Part shown: positions 35,491-48,400 of the stretch, piece after piece
How the letters are laid out: every line of letters starts with the position of its first letter
How positions within the stretch are numbered: position 1 is the stretch's first letter
NCBI GenBank assembly: GCA_001692895.1
Contig: KV748205.1
Location: 1,826,798-1,890,797, forward strand
From: Cenococcum geophilum 1.58
Lineage: Eukaryota > Ascomycota > Dothideomycetes > Gloniales > Gloniaceae
Reading direction: 5' to 3'
DNA length: 64,000 nucleotides
Made by a program: the position numbers and the translations under genes
The notes under the pieces: model-generated
What the model was told of the DNA's origin: nothing
The model's input: the letters and a program-made list of their open reading frames with translations, nothing else
Database searches by the model: none

Positions 35491-35597
35491 GCTGCCGTTC
35501 TGGTGCCTCCCTAGGTAGGGAGGATGTAAGGAAGGAAGGATGGATAAAAAAAAATAAGGTGGCTACATAGGAGAGGCTATCGGGAATATAGCGGGGA

Positions 35598-36053
35598 CCC
35601 GATGCAGAGCTTCGTGTAGAGCCTCCGTACGCAGAGCTTCGCGCAGAGCCTCGTGCAGAGCCTTTGTACGCAGAGCTTCGTGCAGAGCTTCGTGCAGAGC
35701 TTCGTGTAGAGCTTCGTGCAGAGCCTCTGTACGCAGAGCTTCGTGCAGAGCTTCGTGCAGAGCCTCTGTACGCAGAGCTTCATGTAGAGCCTCGTGAAGA
35801 GCCTTATGCGAAGCTTCGTGCAGAGCTTTGTGCAGAGCCTCTATGCGCAGAGCTTCGTGCAGAGCCTCTGTACGCAGAGCTTCGTGTAGAGCCTTGTGCA
35901 GAGCCTCCAAGTAAGAGCTTCATGTAGAGCCTCGTGAAGAGCCTTATGCGAAGCTTCGTGCAGAGCTTTGTGCAGAGCCTCTATGCGCAGAGCTTCGTGC
36001 AGAGCCTCTGTACGCAGAGCTTCGTGTAGAGCCTTGTGCAGAGCCTCCAAGTA
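35598..36053. repeat. 12-bp minisatellite with a 140-bp tandem duplication
   Basis: Built from 12-bp units such as GCAGAGCTTCGT. The last part is an apparently identical 140-bp duplication, 35774-35913 and 35914-36053, the latest amplification step. Long ORFs on both strands (EALHEALR and AELRAEL repeats) result from the 12-bp periodicity. Confidence 0.9.
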
Positions 36054-36059
36054 ATAAGA

Positions 36060-36545
36060 CTATAAGATTGTATGAGATTGTATGAGATTGTATAAGATTG
36101 TATAGGATTATATATAATAGTTAAATATATAGTATATAACTTTACCTTAATCGCACGTTAAGAAATATACAGTTAGCTTTTAAAGTTGTTAAGTAGGTTA
36201 ACTACATGTTAAGTTAGTTAAATTGTATGTTAAGTAGGTTAATTGCGTGTTAAGTTAGTTAAATTATATATTAAGTAGGTCAACTACATATCGAGTTAGT
36301 TAAATTATATGTTAAGTAGGTTAACTGCGTATTGAGTTAATTAAATTATATATTAAGTAGGTTAACTGCGTATTAAGTTAGTTAAATTATATATTAAGTA
36401 GGTTAACTGCGTATTAAGTTGGTTAAATTGCATGTTAAGTAGGTTAACTGCGTATTAAGTTGGTCAAATTGCATGTTAAGTTGGTTAATTGCGTGTTAAG
36501 TTAGTTAATTACGTGTCGAGTTGGTTAAATTGCATATCAATTACG
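36060..36545. repeat. 11-bp and about 20-bp AT-rich tandem repeats
   Basis: 36060-36110 has about five units of AGATTGTATG(A). 36180-36540 is a degenerate alternating array of TTAAGTAGGTTAACTGCGTA and TTAAGTTAGTTAAATTATAT, giving a 40-41-bp higher-order unit. Variants differ by G/A and C/T, which suggests RIP. Confidence 0.8.
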
Positions 36546-37447
36546 CGAAACGCGAAAACCAAAGTCTACTTGAATCTCATCCTGCGAATATTTTCCTGAT
36601 GTTCCTCTATTTAATAGAATTGATCCTTTATACTTTCTAACGCTTTTTTTATTTAAAGCCTCCGCCAAACCGGAGTAAATGGGTTATTATTAATATCCTA
36701 TTCCATATACTTCTGATTATTACTATAGTACGTTTTAAAGCCATAGTCCTCCTATATACACTTATATCGTTTAAAATCCTTATTACGGAGGTAGCTAAAG
36801 GCGAAGTTATTAGTTTAGATATAGTAGTAGGGGAGCTAGTAGCTTTAATAGAACTTATAATTACAGCAAACCTTATCTTAAAGCTCTCTTCCGTCGCTAT
36901 TATTAGCTTCTTCCTATACTTTCTTAGCCTTTTATAGCTCCTTAATTATAAGCAGCTAAACTAGGTAAGAAAGGCCTTCCATTTATAGCTATTCTATTAC
37001 CTTAAGGTAGCGCTTAGTGCGGAAATTAAGCTCTGCTATACGCGCTCGCTAATTATAGTCCTTTATAGTAACTATAATATATATAGCATACCTAGTAAGG
37101 CTTATCTTTTAAAGCTTTTCTTTACTAATTAAATGCTTAAAACCCTTATGCCATGATTTAACAGCGTTTATTATCCAAATTTAAATAAGTATTATTAAGT
37201 GCTTTCGCTTATACTGCGCCCAGAGATTTATTTTTTTAATTAGTTCCTTCTAGATATACTACCTACCCTTTTTATAATCCTAAATAGGCAGCGCCTATAG
37301 AGCCGCGTTAATTAACTCCATATAGCCATTTACTATTTGCCTATACTTTAGCGCAGTAAGATAGTATTATAACGTTTCCTTATATTAATTACTACTAAAC
37401 TTATATTTAAGGGTATCGCTAAAGTACTTCTAGCAAAGTAGATATTA
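36546..37447 (-). pseudogene. Transposase remnant of the 25.6-kb element (C-terminal part, MULE-like)
   Basis: In one minus-strand frame, pieces between frequent stops are KYRQIVNGYMELINAAL, KINLWAQYKRKHLIILI, IWIINAVKSWHKGFKHLISK and EKL. An ESWH..LK-type segment followed by further helical sequence is typical of the region after the MULE transposase core, where fungal MULEs often have RVESAHxxLK. All stops are at codons that one transition converts to Gln or Trp. Another frame is open near 36930-36620, so the correct frame is not certain. The adjacent gypsy LTR at 37448 separates it from 52887-53407. Confidence 0.45.
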
Positions 37448-37871
37448 TGTTACGGACGCTTTAAGTACAATGTTATAACTACTTGGAGAAGAGATAAAAG
37501 AAGCTAGTTAGTTAATTTAGGCACGGTCTAGGATGGAGCCGGTAGAGCTATGTGACAAGGAATGGTAACTAAGGTTATATAACATGCTACGTATTAAACA
37601 AAAGGAATAAGAGGAACTTACGTACCTTATATATAAGACGTATATTACGTATAAGAAGGATTTTATAGGAGTACGGTTATGTATTTAAGGACCCTTAATC
37701 CCTACCTAGATAGTTCCTTCCTTATAGTAATTCTTAGAATATAATTAGAGTTAATCTATTAGATAACTACTCCACCAGTTGTTATTTATTATTAACTTTT
37801 ATACTTATATTTCCTATACACCTAGCCTAATAACGAGCCTATCGTAGTTTTTGCTATAAGGTTCCGTTATA
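37448..37871 (+). repeat. Gypsy LTR 1
   Basis: 424 bp, TGTTACGGACGC to GGTTCCGTTATA. It is followed by the primer-binding region TAATCACTACCTAGTTATAG. Confidence 0.9.
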
Positions 37872-37915
37872 TAATCACTACCTAGTTATAGTATTAATAT
37901 AAGAAGCCAAACAAT

Positions 37916-40900
37916 ATGCCACCAAAAGTAGCTACTATAACGCTATTGACGGCAGCAACTACTTTAAGATTAGGTAATAATACTAGTATAATAAATACTA
38001 ACTTATAGTAACCTATAACAGTTAGACAGTTATAAGAAATAGTTAACTAGTTAATAGCTAATAATGTAGTATTAGAAGAAAGACTTAATGGGATAGGAGC
38101 GGTAAAGATTAAGCTACTATTAATTAAGAGATTTATAGGGGAAAGATTAAAGCTTAAAGAATTCCTTATATAGATGCACTTTAAGGTCTTATAAGAGAGA
38201 GTAAAGTTACTAATACCTATGGATCGGATAGCCTACGCAGGACTATTTTTATTAGGAAAAGCACTTAAGTAGTTTAAACCTTATCTTACGGAGATATAGG
38301 CAAATAGAATAACGACCACTAACTAGAATATGCGATTTATATTCTTAAGTTAGGAAGGATTCGCAGAGCGACTTATATAGATATTTAGAGACCTAGAAGA
38401 AACAACTATAGCGGAAAGAAAACTCTAGAACCTTATATAACGAACTTTAGCAATTAAGTATATAATATAGTTCTAAACACTAGCAATATAAGTAAAGTGG
38501 AATAATAGGGCACTTATAGCATAGTATAAATAAGGACTTAAGGCTAAAGTCTAGGACGTAATTATCCTAATAAAAGATGCGGACAGCCTAAGGGAATTAA
38601 TAGATTAGGCGATTAAGATTAATAATTAGATCTACTAAAGGGAATAGGCTAAAAGAGGCTAAAATAGAGTTTTATAGTTATATAAGGCGTAAAATACGTA
38701 ATAATAAAGGCTAAGTTAAAAACTATAGTATAGCGTAGAGCTAATAGACCTAAGTAGTACTAAAGAAATTAAGAGAGGAAATAAGCAACTATGGAAACCT
38801 AGGGGATAAGGATTAAGTGATTAAAGGTTTAAAGAGTAGAGGTTAAACCAGGGATCTTAGTAGCAGAAGATATTTAGGCGGACTTTATAGCAAGAGAAAT
38901 GGTTTAAAGAAGAAGCTTATATAAATTGCGGAAAATAGGGTTATTATATTAAAGACTGTAGAAGTGGGCAGAGTTACTATATAGTAAAAGGTATAAGACT
39001 ACTAGTAGATAATATATATGTATAGAGGGATAATAATATGCTGCGAGGAATAAAGAAATATTTAATTAGAAGTTTTGTATTTTATTATAATAACGTATAC
39101 CGAATTTATAAGGACGCTAAGTATGGCGTAAGCTATTAGCTATAGGAGCTAGCACCTATAAAATATAGATAAACTAATAAACTAGTTTATAGATCGGATA
39201 TTAAGGACGATAATTTTAACGTAGGTAAAATATTCCGTAATAATAAGGCAATAAAGGCGGCCTACTAGGGGTACGTAAACCTTAGAGATGTTATAATAGA
39301 GGTAGAGGATAATTCTACTATAGAATAGGGAATATTAGTAGGGATTAAGACCCCACTAGATACGATATTTATTGCTTTGCGAGACGTAAGAGAAATAGGG
39401 TAACGAACTACTTTGGTACTTAATAAAGGTAAAAGGCCAAAGGCTTAAGATTCTTAAGACGAGATATAAGATGACTAAGATTTTTAAAACAAGATAAGGT
39501 AAGCTTAAGGACCTATAATAGACGATAACCGATAGAGTAGAGTAATAGCTTAGTTTAGTAATATATAAATAAGCTTAGGACGCAGTTTCCTAAAGGTATA
39601 AGACTTTTAAGATAAGATAAGTAAGATTTAAGACTCTTAAGATAAGATGAGAACACTAAGTAAGCCTAATTAGACTAAGGCTAGAGCTAAGCTTAAGATA
39701 GAAGCAAGCTTAGGATTAAGGATCTAAAAGAGTTAAAAATTTAAAGTATAAATTAAGACACCTATAAGTAAGAGATAAGGCGCTTCTTTATAAATTAGAG
39801 AATCTATAGTGTAAACAGCAATTAGACTAGGAGATAAATATATAGACCTAGAAGACTTACTAGTGGAACACGGTATTTGTACTAAAGATTAGAAAACCAA
39901 TATTATAATTAAGAAGTATAAAGACTTTAAGAATTTAAGCGCGAGGCGTAAACCAAAAGAAACTATAGAAGAGTTTAGGTAAAGAATTATTGTATAGTAA
40001 GAACAGAAACTAGATAAGAGATTTAGTATATTAGGATATATAAAGGATAGAGCACTAGTACAAAGAATCACTAATAGGCTTAGGGTAGGCATACTAAGAG
40101 CTAAGTGGCTTACTAAACTAGAAGATAAAGAGGATTTAGGGATCCTAACTAGGTTCGAAAAACAATATATAAAGGGCTATTATAACGTAGTAATAAAAAG
40201 ATACTTTTTTACGGATAAGCCGTATATACTCCAGTAGCTATACTAAAGGTAGTATAGGTAAAGGCATAACGATAAGTAGGAAGATTTCTATATATAGTTG
40301 GATAAAAAAGTTATCTAGGACCACCTAATTATAGAGAAAGCTATAACGTATATTAAAGGAGCCTTAATTATAATATTAAAGGATCTAGAGGAGCGTTTAA
40401 AGGACTAGAGAAGTAAGAGATATATCTTAGTACCTATAAATAAAGTTATAACGTTTAGATTAACACGATAAAGGTTTAAACTTAAAGATAAAGATAAGTT
40501 AAGAGTTAACCTAAAGCACCTGGTACATTATACGTTATTATAGATTATATACGTGGATAATATATATAAGATGCATAAGAATCTAAAAGAAAAGAATTAG
40601 AAATACCCTATAAGGATATACTGGATAACAGATAAGTAATAGTATAGAAATGCTAAATATATGCATAAATGGCATCTAGCAGAGGTTTAAAAGGAAGGAA
40701 GTTTAGTACTTTAACCAGGAAGATTCCTTATAGAAGAATGCTTAGATAGATAATAGTAGTAGGAATACCTAAAGAATACGTGTCTATAGTATATTAAAGA
40801 CAAAAAGCGAACTAGGTATTGGCTAAAGAGTGAGCTAAGTATAATAGGATTAAGTAGCTAATAGTTAGGAAAAGTAGAGGCCTATAGGACTAGAGGGAGC

Positions 40901-43900
40901 CAGTAGTAGAGCCTTAGACCCTTAAAGGAATTTAAGGACAACACCTAAATTTATAAGTTAAATGGCAAGATTAATAGTTTAAGGCGCTAATAGATAGTAG
41001 AGCAATAAGGAACTATATCTCGCTAGCAGCAGTTAAAAGAATGGGACTACCTTATAGATAGAAGGAGTAACCTTACCCACTAGTTACGATTTTAGGAGAT
41101 CCAATAGCCTATAGAGGAGGGATTATTAATCTTAAAATAGGACCTATTTAGATAACCATTAAAGGGAGACGAATTAAGATGTCTTTTAATATCCTACTAT
41201 TAGGACGGGATAAGGTAGTATTAAGTATGCCTTAGTTATAGGAATACAATCTAAGGATTAATTGGATTATAGGTTAGGTTAATATTAGAGATACTCAACG
41301 CCATAAGACGCGATAATAAGCTAAGTTGGTATGGTACTAAGTAGGAGCGACTTATAAGGAAATAGAAAAAGGACTAAGTTATATACTAAAAAGATACTAT
41401 AAGTATGGTAAGAAACTATGGTTACTAGAAAGTAAAAAGCTATTAAAGTATATAGTATAGGACTATAAGATAGAATTAGAACTAGGAATAAGTTTAAGGT
41501 TCTTTTTAATCTATAAGCTTACTAAAGAAGAAGGTAGAGCATTAAAAGAGTTTGTTTAAGAAAACCTATAAAAGGGATATATTAGACTATTGTAGTTATT
41601 AGCAGGATATCTAGTACTATTTATACTAAAGAAAAATAGTAAACTAAGGCTGTGTATCGACTATAGATAGTTAAACAGCATTACTAGAAAGGATAGGTAT
41701 CTTTTACCCTTAATTAGTAAGATCTAAGATAGGATAGGTAATGCGCAAATCTTTATAAAGATAGATCTAAGATGGGCGTACTATTAGATTAGAATTAAGG
41801 AAGGTAATAAATAAAAGGTAGCCTTTAGGTTAAAGAAAGGACTATATAAACTATTAGTTATATAATTTAGGCTTATAAATATACTAGTAACGTTTTAGAA
41901 GCGTATTAATAATATATTAGAAGAACACTTAAATAAGTTTATTATAGTATACCTTAATAACATTATTATCTACTTAATAACTAAGGAAGAATATGGAGAA
42001 TACGTTAAATAGGTTTTAAAGAGACTATAAAAAGAATAGATACTAGTAGCAATTAAGAAATGCGAGTTCTTTACTAGGAAGACCGATTTTATTAGATTTA
42101 TTATTAAACTAGGCTAACTTAGTATAGATCTAAAAAAGATTAAGGCTATAGTAAATTAGTAAGAACTAGAGAACGTTACGCAGTTAAAATCGTTTTTAGG
42201 GTTTTGCAATTACTGCAGAAGGTTTATAGCATAATAGTTAAAAAATATTAAGCTATTTACGCGGTTAATAAAGAAAAAAGAACTATAGATATAGGAAGAG
42301 GAGTAAAAGAAACTCTTTAAGAAAGTTAAAGAGTTATTTACCTAGGAGCTAGTTCTTAAGATTTATTAACTAGGACTAGAGACAGTTATAGAGATAGATA
42401 TATTAGACTATATACTAGGGGCGTACTTTATATAGAGATATTAAGATAGATAGCACCTAGTAGCATACTATAGTTGGAAAATAATACCACTAGAGTTAAA
42501 CTATAACATCTATAATAAGGAGTTATTAGGTATAGTTATAGTATTAAAGAAATAGAGAGCATTCTTATAAGGTATAGAAAAATTATTTATAGTTAAGATA
42601 GATTATAAGAACCTAATAGGGTTCCTAATAATAAAGGAACTTAACTAAAGATAGGTTAGATAGGCAGAGATGCTTATAGAATACTATTTTGAAATTTAGT
42701 ATATTAAGGGTATAGATAATATAAGAGCGGATGCTTTAAGTTAAAAAGCTAAACTATAAAATAATAAAAAGCCATTAGGGGCTTTACTGTAAAAAGATAT
42801 AAATAGACTAATTAGGTATAATTATTTAAAAATTATAGTAACTTAGAAGGAACTAGATAGGGTTTATAAGTTACTAGAAAGCTTTTAGGTATAAAGAATT
42901 TTAAAAGCATAACTAGAAGATCTATAGGTGAATATATACGAAAATTAAGAAGTAACGTATATCCTAAGAAGTATAGTAAAGTAGTTTATAGAGAACTTCT
43001 ATAAGGGACTAACTTAAGGACATAATAGGGCTATAGGCTTAGTGTTAAGACTTTAAGAGGAGTATATTATTAACGGAATCTAAAGGATAGCTAGAAGAGT
43101 TACTAAAGAGTATTTAGATTGCTAAAGAAATAAACTAATAAGGTATAAGCTATATAGAGGGCTATAACCTATTAAAATACTAGAGAGACTATAGGAGGTT
43201 ATATTATAGGACTTTATTATTAAATTACTAAAATTAAGAGATCCTATTACCGGATAAAATTATAACGCAATTTTAGTAATAATAGATAAGCTTATAAAGT
43301 GGGGATACTTTATAGTATATACGGAAAAAATCTTAGCGGAAGATGTCGCTAGAATCTATATTAAAGAAGTATTTATAAGATATAGAGCACTAAGTAAAAT
43401 TATATTAGATAGAGATCTAAGATTTATAGCAGTATTTTAGAAGGTATTCTTAGCGGAGTAAGGAGTTTAAGTAGTAACTTTTACTGTATATTATTTATAG
43501 ACAGACGGTTAAATAGAAAGATTAAATTAGGCGCTAAAATAGTATCTAAGGCATTACGTTAATTACGTATAGAATAATTGGGTATTGCTATTATTAGTTA
43601 TATAGTTTATATATAATGCAACACCTTAAGAAGGAATAGGCATATTACTATTTAAGGCGAATTATAAATATAAGCTAAAGATATCGTTATTACTATAATA
43701 AGTAAAGAAAACGAGTAGTATAGCTAAAGAAAGGATAAAGATATTAATAAATCTTTATATAAACCTTATAAAATTAGTAAAAAAGGTATAAAAAAGAATA
43801 AAAAGGTACTATAATACTAAGAGATCTAAGGGACTAGATCTTAAGGAGGGAAATAAAGTATAGCTACTATACAAAAATTTTAAGAGTTAACGACTAAGTA

Positions 43901-44250
43901 AGAAGTTAGACTATGTTAGACTAGGACCTTTTAAAATTATATAAAAGATTTTACCGGTTATATTTAAGTTAAACCTACTAACTAAAATAAAGATTTACCC
44001 TATATAGTATATTATAATGCTAGAGCTAGTATATAGAAATATTAAGCCACTAATTTATAAAGTAGACACGTATAGAGGATAAGAAGAAGATAAATAGTAA
44101 GTTTTAAAGATTATTAGTTATAAGGACGTTAACAATAAAATATAGTATAAGGTTAAGTAGATAGGCTATATTAAGACTACCTAGGAGCTATTAAAGAATT
44201 TAAAAAACGTTATAGGAAAGGTATAGGAGTATTAGAAGAGATTAGGTTAG
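37916..44250 (+). pseudogene. Gypsy element A gag-pol (RIP-inactivated)
   Basis: Starts near ATG 37916 (MPPKVATITLLTAATTL). A gag-like region contains FIFLS and EGFAERLI near 38340. A zinc knuckle near 38930-38970 has lost ligands to Tyr. A long uncharacterised coding-like stretch follows (about 39000-40950). An aspartic protease near 40985 reads DSRA for DSGA. The RT lies at about 41520-42240 (GYLVLFILKKN-like, VYLNNIIIYL for YLDDIIIY). The integrase lies at about 43000-43850 (LILDRDLRFIAVF-like, NAVT tail), and a chromodomain-like segment (YKVK, WIGYIKTT) at about 44100-44200. Stops number in the hundreds and catalytic Asp pairs are Asn. Gag-PR-RT-IN-chromodomain is the chromovirus order. 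Confidence 0.85.
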
Positions 44251-44969
44251 GTAGTATTAATAAAAAAGGATTACTAAAAAATAAGTCACTTAAGGGGGAC
44301 CTAAGAAGAGTAGTTGCTGAACTACTTAGATCTATTTCCTTCTCTATTAGAGGAGAATCCGTTTTTTTATTACTAAGTTCCTATAAACCTTATTCTATAA
44401 GTTTCTACTCTTTAAAACGCACCTTTTTACAACCCTTTTTAAGACGGAGTAGATAAGTAGACGCTGTAATGCGAGTATTTAGGGCCTTCTGTTCCGCATC
44501 CTAAGAACATTTTAACTTAGTAAGGGTTTAAGACAGTTTACTATCTAGCCGCGTAGTAGTAGATTAAATATAAGACCCTAAAATAAATTAATTAGGGAAC
44601 TAGACGACTATTAAGAGTAATAAGTCGCGTATATTTAGCATTAGAAGTAGAGCGAACGTTATAGGATAAATAAATATTCGCTTTAGTGTACTTTAAGTAA
44701 AAGGACGGTTGTCGCGAAGATAGGTTCGCTAACGCAATATAAACTAACCCCTTTTTTAAACAGCAAGAATATAGAGACGGTATAATTTTATTAAGAGATA
44801 ATATTATAGTAATAGTGTGAGCACGACGTTGGGCGTGTAAAGAAGAAATTGCTTTAGGTATAATAAGCAATAATATTAACTAAATTAATTAGACGGACAT
44901 TATACCTCTAGTAAACGACTTAGAGATATTTTAAATCTTTAAGGACGAAGATAAAAAGGAGGGAGATAG

Positions 44970-45393
44970 TGTTACGGACGCTTTAAGTATAATATTATAA
45001 CTACTTAGAGAAGAGACAAAAGAAGCTAGTTAGTTAATTTAGGTATAGTCTAGGATGGAGCCGGTAGAGCTATATAATGAGGAATAGTAACTAAAGTTAT
45101 ATAATATGCTATATATTAAACAAAAGGAATAAGAGGAACTTACGTACCTTATATATAAGACGTATATTATATATAAGAAGGATTTTATAGGAGTACGGTT
45201 GTGTATTTAAGGACCCTTAATCCCTACCTAGATAGTTCCTTCCTTATAGTAATTCTTAGAATATAATTAGAGTTAATCTATTAGGCAACTACTCCACCAG
45301 TTGTTATTTATTGTTAACTTTTATACTTATATTTCTTACACACCTAGCCTAATAACGAGCCTATCGTAGTTCTTGCTATAAGGTTCCGTTATA
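44970..45393 (+). repeat. Gypsy LTR 2 (shared middle LTR)
   Basis: 424 bp. It serves as the 3' LTR of element A and the 5' LTR of element B. It differs from LTR 1 mostly by C/T and G/A substitutions. Confidence 0.9.
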
Positions 45394-45437
45394 TAATTAC
45401 TACCTAGTTATAGTATTAATATAAAAAGCCAAATAAC

Positions 45438-48400
45438 ATGCTACTAAAAGTAGCTACTATAACGCCATTGACGGCAGCAACTACTTTAAGATTAGGTAAT
45501 AACACTAGTATAGTAGATACTAACTTATAGCAACCTATAACAGTTAAATAGTTATAAGAAATAGTTAACTAGTTAACAGCTAATAATATAGTATTAGAAG
45601 AAAGACTTAATAGGATAGGAGTGGTAAAGATTAAGCTATTATTAATTAAGAGATTTATAGGGGAAAGATTAAAGCTTAAAGGATTCCTTATATAGATGCA
45701 CTTTAAGGTCTTATAAGAGAAAGTAAAGTTACCGATACTTATAAATCGAATAGCCTATATAGGACTATTTTTATTAGAAAAAGTACTTAAGTAGTTTAAA
45801 CCTTATCTTACGGAGATATAGGCAAATAAAATGACGACCACTAACTAGGACGTGCAATTTATATTCTTAAGTTAGGAAGGATTTATAGAGCGACTTATAT
45901 AAATATTTGGAGACCCGGAAGAAATAACTATAGCGGAAAGAAAACTCTAGAACCTTATATAACAAACTTTAGCAATTAAATATATAATATAGTTCCAAAT
46001 ACTAGTAATATAAGTAGAGTAGAATAATAGGGCACTTATAGCATAGTATAAATAAGGACTTAAGGCTAAAGTTTAGGACGCGATTATTCTAATGGAAGAT
46101 GCGGATACCCTAAGGGAATTAATAAATTAGGTAATTAAGATTAATAATTAAATCTACTAAATGGAATAGGCTAAGAGAGGCTAGGATAGAGTTTTATAGT
46201 TATATAAGGTGTAGAGTACGCAATAACTAAAGCTAAGTTAAAAACTATAGTATAGCGCAAAGCTAATAGACCTAAGTAGTATTAAAGAAACTAAGAGAGG
46301 AAATAAGTAACTATGGAAACCTAAGGGATAAGGATTAAGTAATTAAAGGTTTAAGAAGTAGAGGCTAAACTAGGGATCTTAGCAGCAGAAGACGTTTAGG
46401 CAAACTCTATAGCAAGAAAAATAGTTTAAAAAAGGAGTTTATATAAATTGCGGAAAACAGGGTTATTATATTAGAGACTATAGAAGTAGGTAGAGTTACT
46501 ACATAGTAAAAGGTATAAGACTACTAGTAGACGATATATATATATAAAGGGACGATAATATACTACGAGGAACAAAGAAATGTTTAATTAAAAGTTTTAC
46601 GTTTTATTATAACAACGTATACTAAATTTATAAGGACACTAAGTATAGCGTAAGCTATTAGCTATAGGAGCTAGTACTTATAGGATATAGAGGAACTAAT
46701 AAACTAGTTCGCAGATCGGATATTAAGGACGATAATTTTAATATAGGCGAAATATTCCGTAATAATAAGGCAATAAAGGCGGCCTACTAGGGGCATATAA
46801 ACCTTAGAGATGTTATAATAGAGGTAGAGGATAATTCCACTATAGAATAGGGAACATTAGTAGGGATTAAGACCCCACTAGATATAATGTCTATTGCTTT
46901 ACAAGACGTAAGAGAAATAGGGTAATAAACCACTTCGGCACTTAATAAAGGCAAAAGGCCAAAGGCTTAAGATTCTTAAGACGAGATAAGGTAAGCTTAA
47001 GGACCTATAATAGACGATAACCAATAGAGCAGAGTAATGGCTTAGTTTAGTAATATATAAATAAGCTTAGGACGCAGTTTCCTAAAGGTATAAAACTCTT
47101 AAGATAAGATAAGTAAGATTTAAGACTCTTAAGATAAGATAAGAACACTAAGTAAGCCTAGTTAGACTAAGGCTGGAGTAAAGCTTAAGATAGAAGTAAG
47201 CTCAGGATTGAGAATCTAAAAGAGTTAAGAATTTAAAGTACGAATTAGGATACCTACGGATAAGAGGTAAGAAGCTTCTTTATAGATTAGAGAATCTACG
47301 GTATAAATAGTAATTAGATTAGAAGACAGATATATAGACCTAAAAGACTTACTAGTAGAATATAGTATTTATACTAAAGATTGGAAAACTAATATTATAA
47401 TTAAGAAGTATAAAGACTTTAAGGATCTAAGCGCGAAGCGTAAACCAAAAGAAACTATAGAAGAGTTTAGGTAAAGAATTATTATATAGCAAGAACAGAA
47501 ACTAAATAAGAGATCTAGTATATTAGGATATATAAAGGATAGAGTACTAGTATAAAGAATTACTAATAGGCCTAAGGTAGGCATACTAAAAGCTAAGTGG
47601 CTTACTAAACTGGAAAATAAAGAGGATCTAGGGATTTTAACTAGGTTCAAAGAATGACATATAAAGGGCTATTACGACGTAGTAATAAGGAGATACTTCC
47701 TTATAGATAAGCCGTATACACTCTAATAGCTGTACTAAAGGTAGTATAGGTAAAGGCACAATAATAAGTAAGAAGATTTCTATATATAGTTAGATAAAAA
47801 AGTTATTTAGGACCACCTAATTATAGAGAAGGCTATAACGTATATTAAAGGAGCCTTAATTATAACGTTAAAGGATCTAAAGGAGTGTTTAGAGGACTAG
47901 AGAAGCAAAAGACGTATCTTAGTACCTATAAATAAAGTTATAACGTTTAGATTAATATAATAAAGGTTTAAACTTAAAGATAAAGATAAGTTAAGAGTTA
48001 ACCTAAAGCACCTAGTATACTATACGTTATTATAGATTACGTATATAGACGATATATATAAGATGCATAAGAATCTAAAAAAAAAAGAATTAGAAATACC
48101 CTATAAGGATATACTAGATAATAGACAAGTAATAGTATAGGAATGCTAAATATATATATAGATGGCATCTAGCAGAGGTTTAAGAGGAAGGAAGTTTAGT
48201 ACTTTAACTAGGAAGATTCCTTATAGAAGAATGCTTAGATGGATAACAGTAGTGGGAATGCCTAGAGAATACGTGTCTATAGTATATTAAAGATAAAAAG
48301 CGAACTAGGCATTAGCTAAAGAGCGAGCCAAGTATATAAGGATTAAGCGGCTAATAGTTAGGAAAAGTAGAGGCCTATAGAACTAGAGAGAGCCAGTAGT

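Noticed and set aside
35563..36050. ORFs with EALHEALR and AELRAEL repeats on both strands
   Set aside because: They result from a 12-bp tandem repeat, which keeps any frame open.
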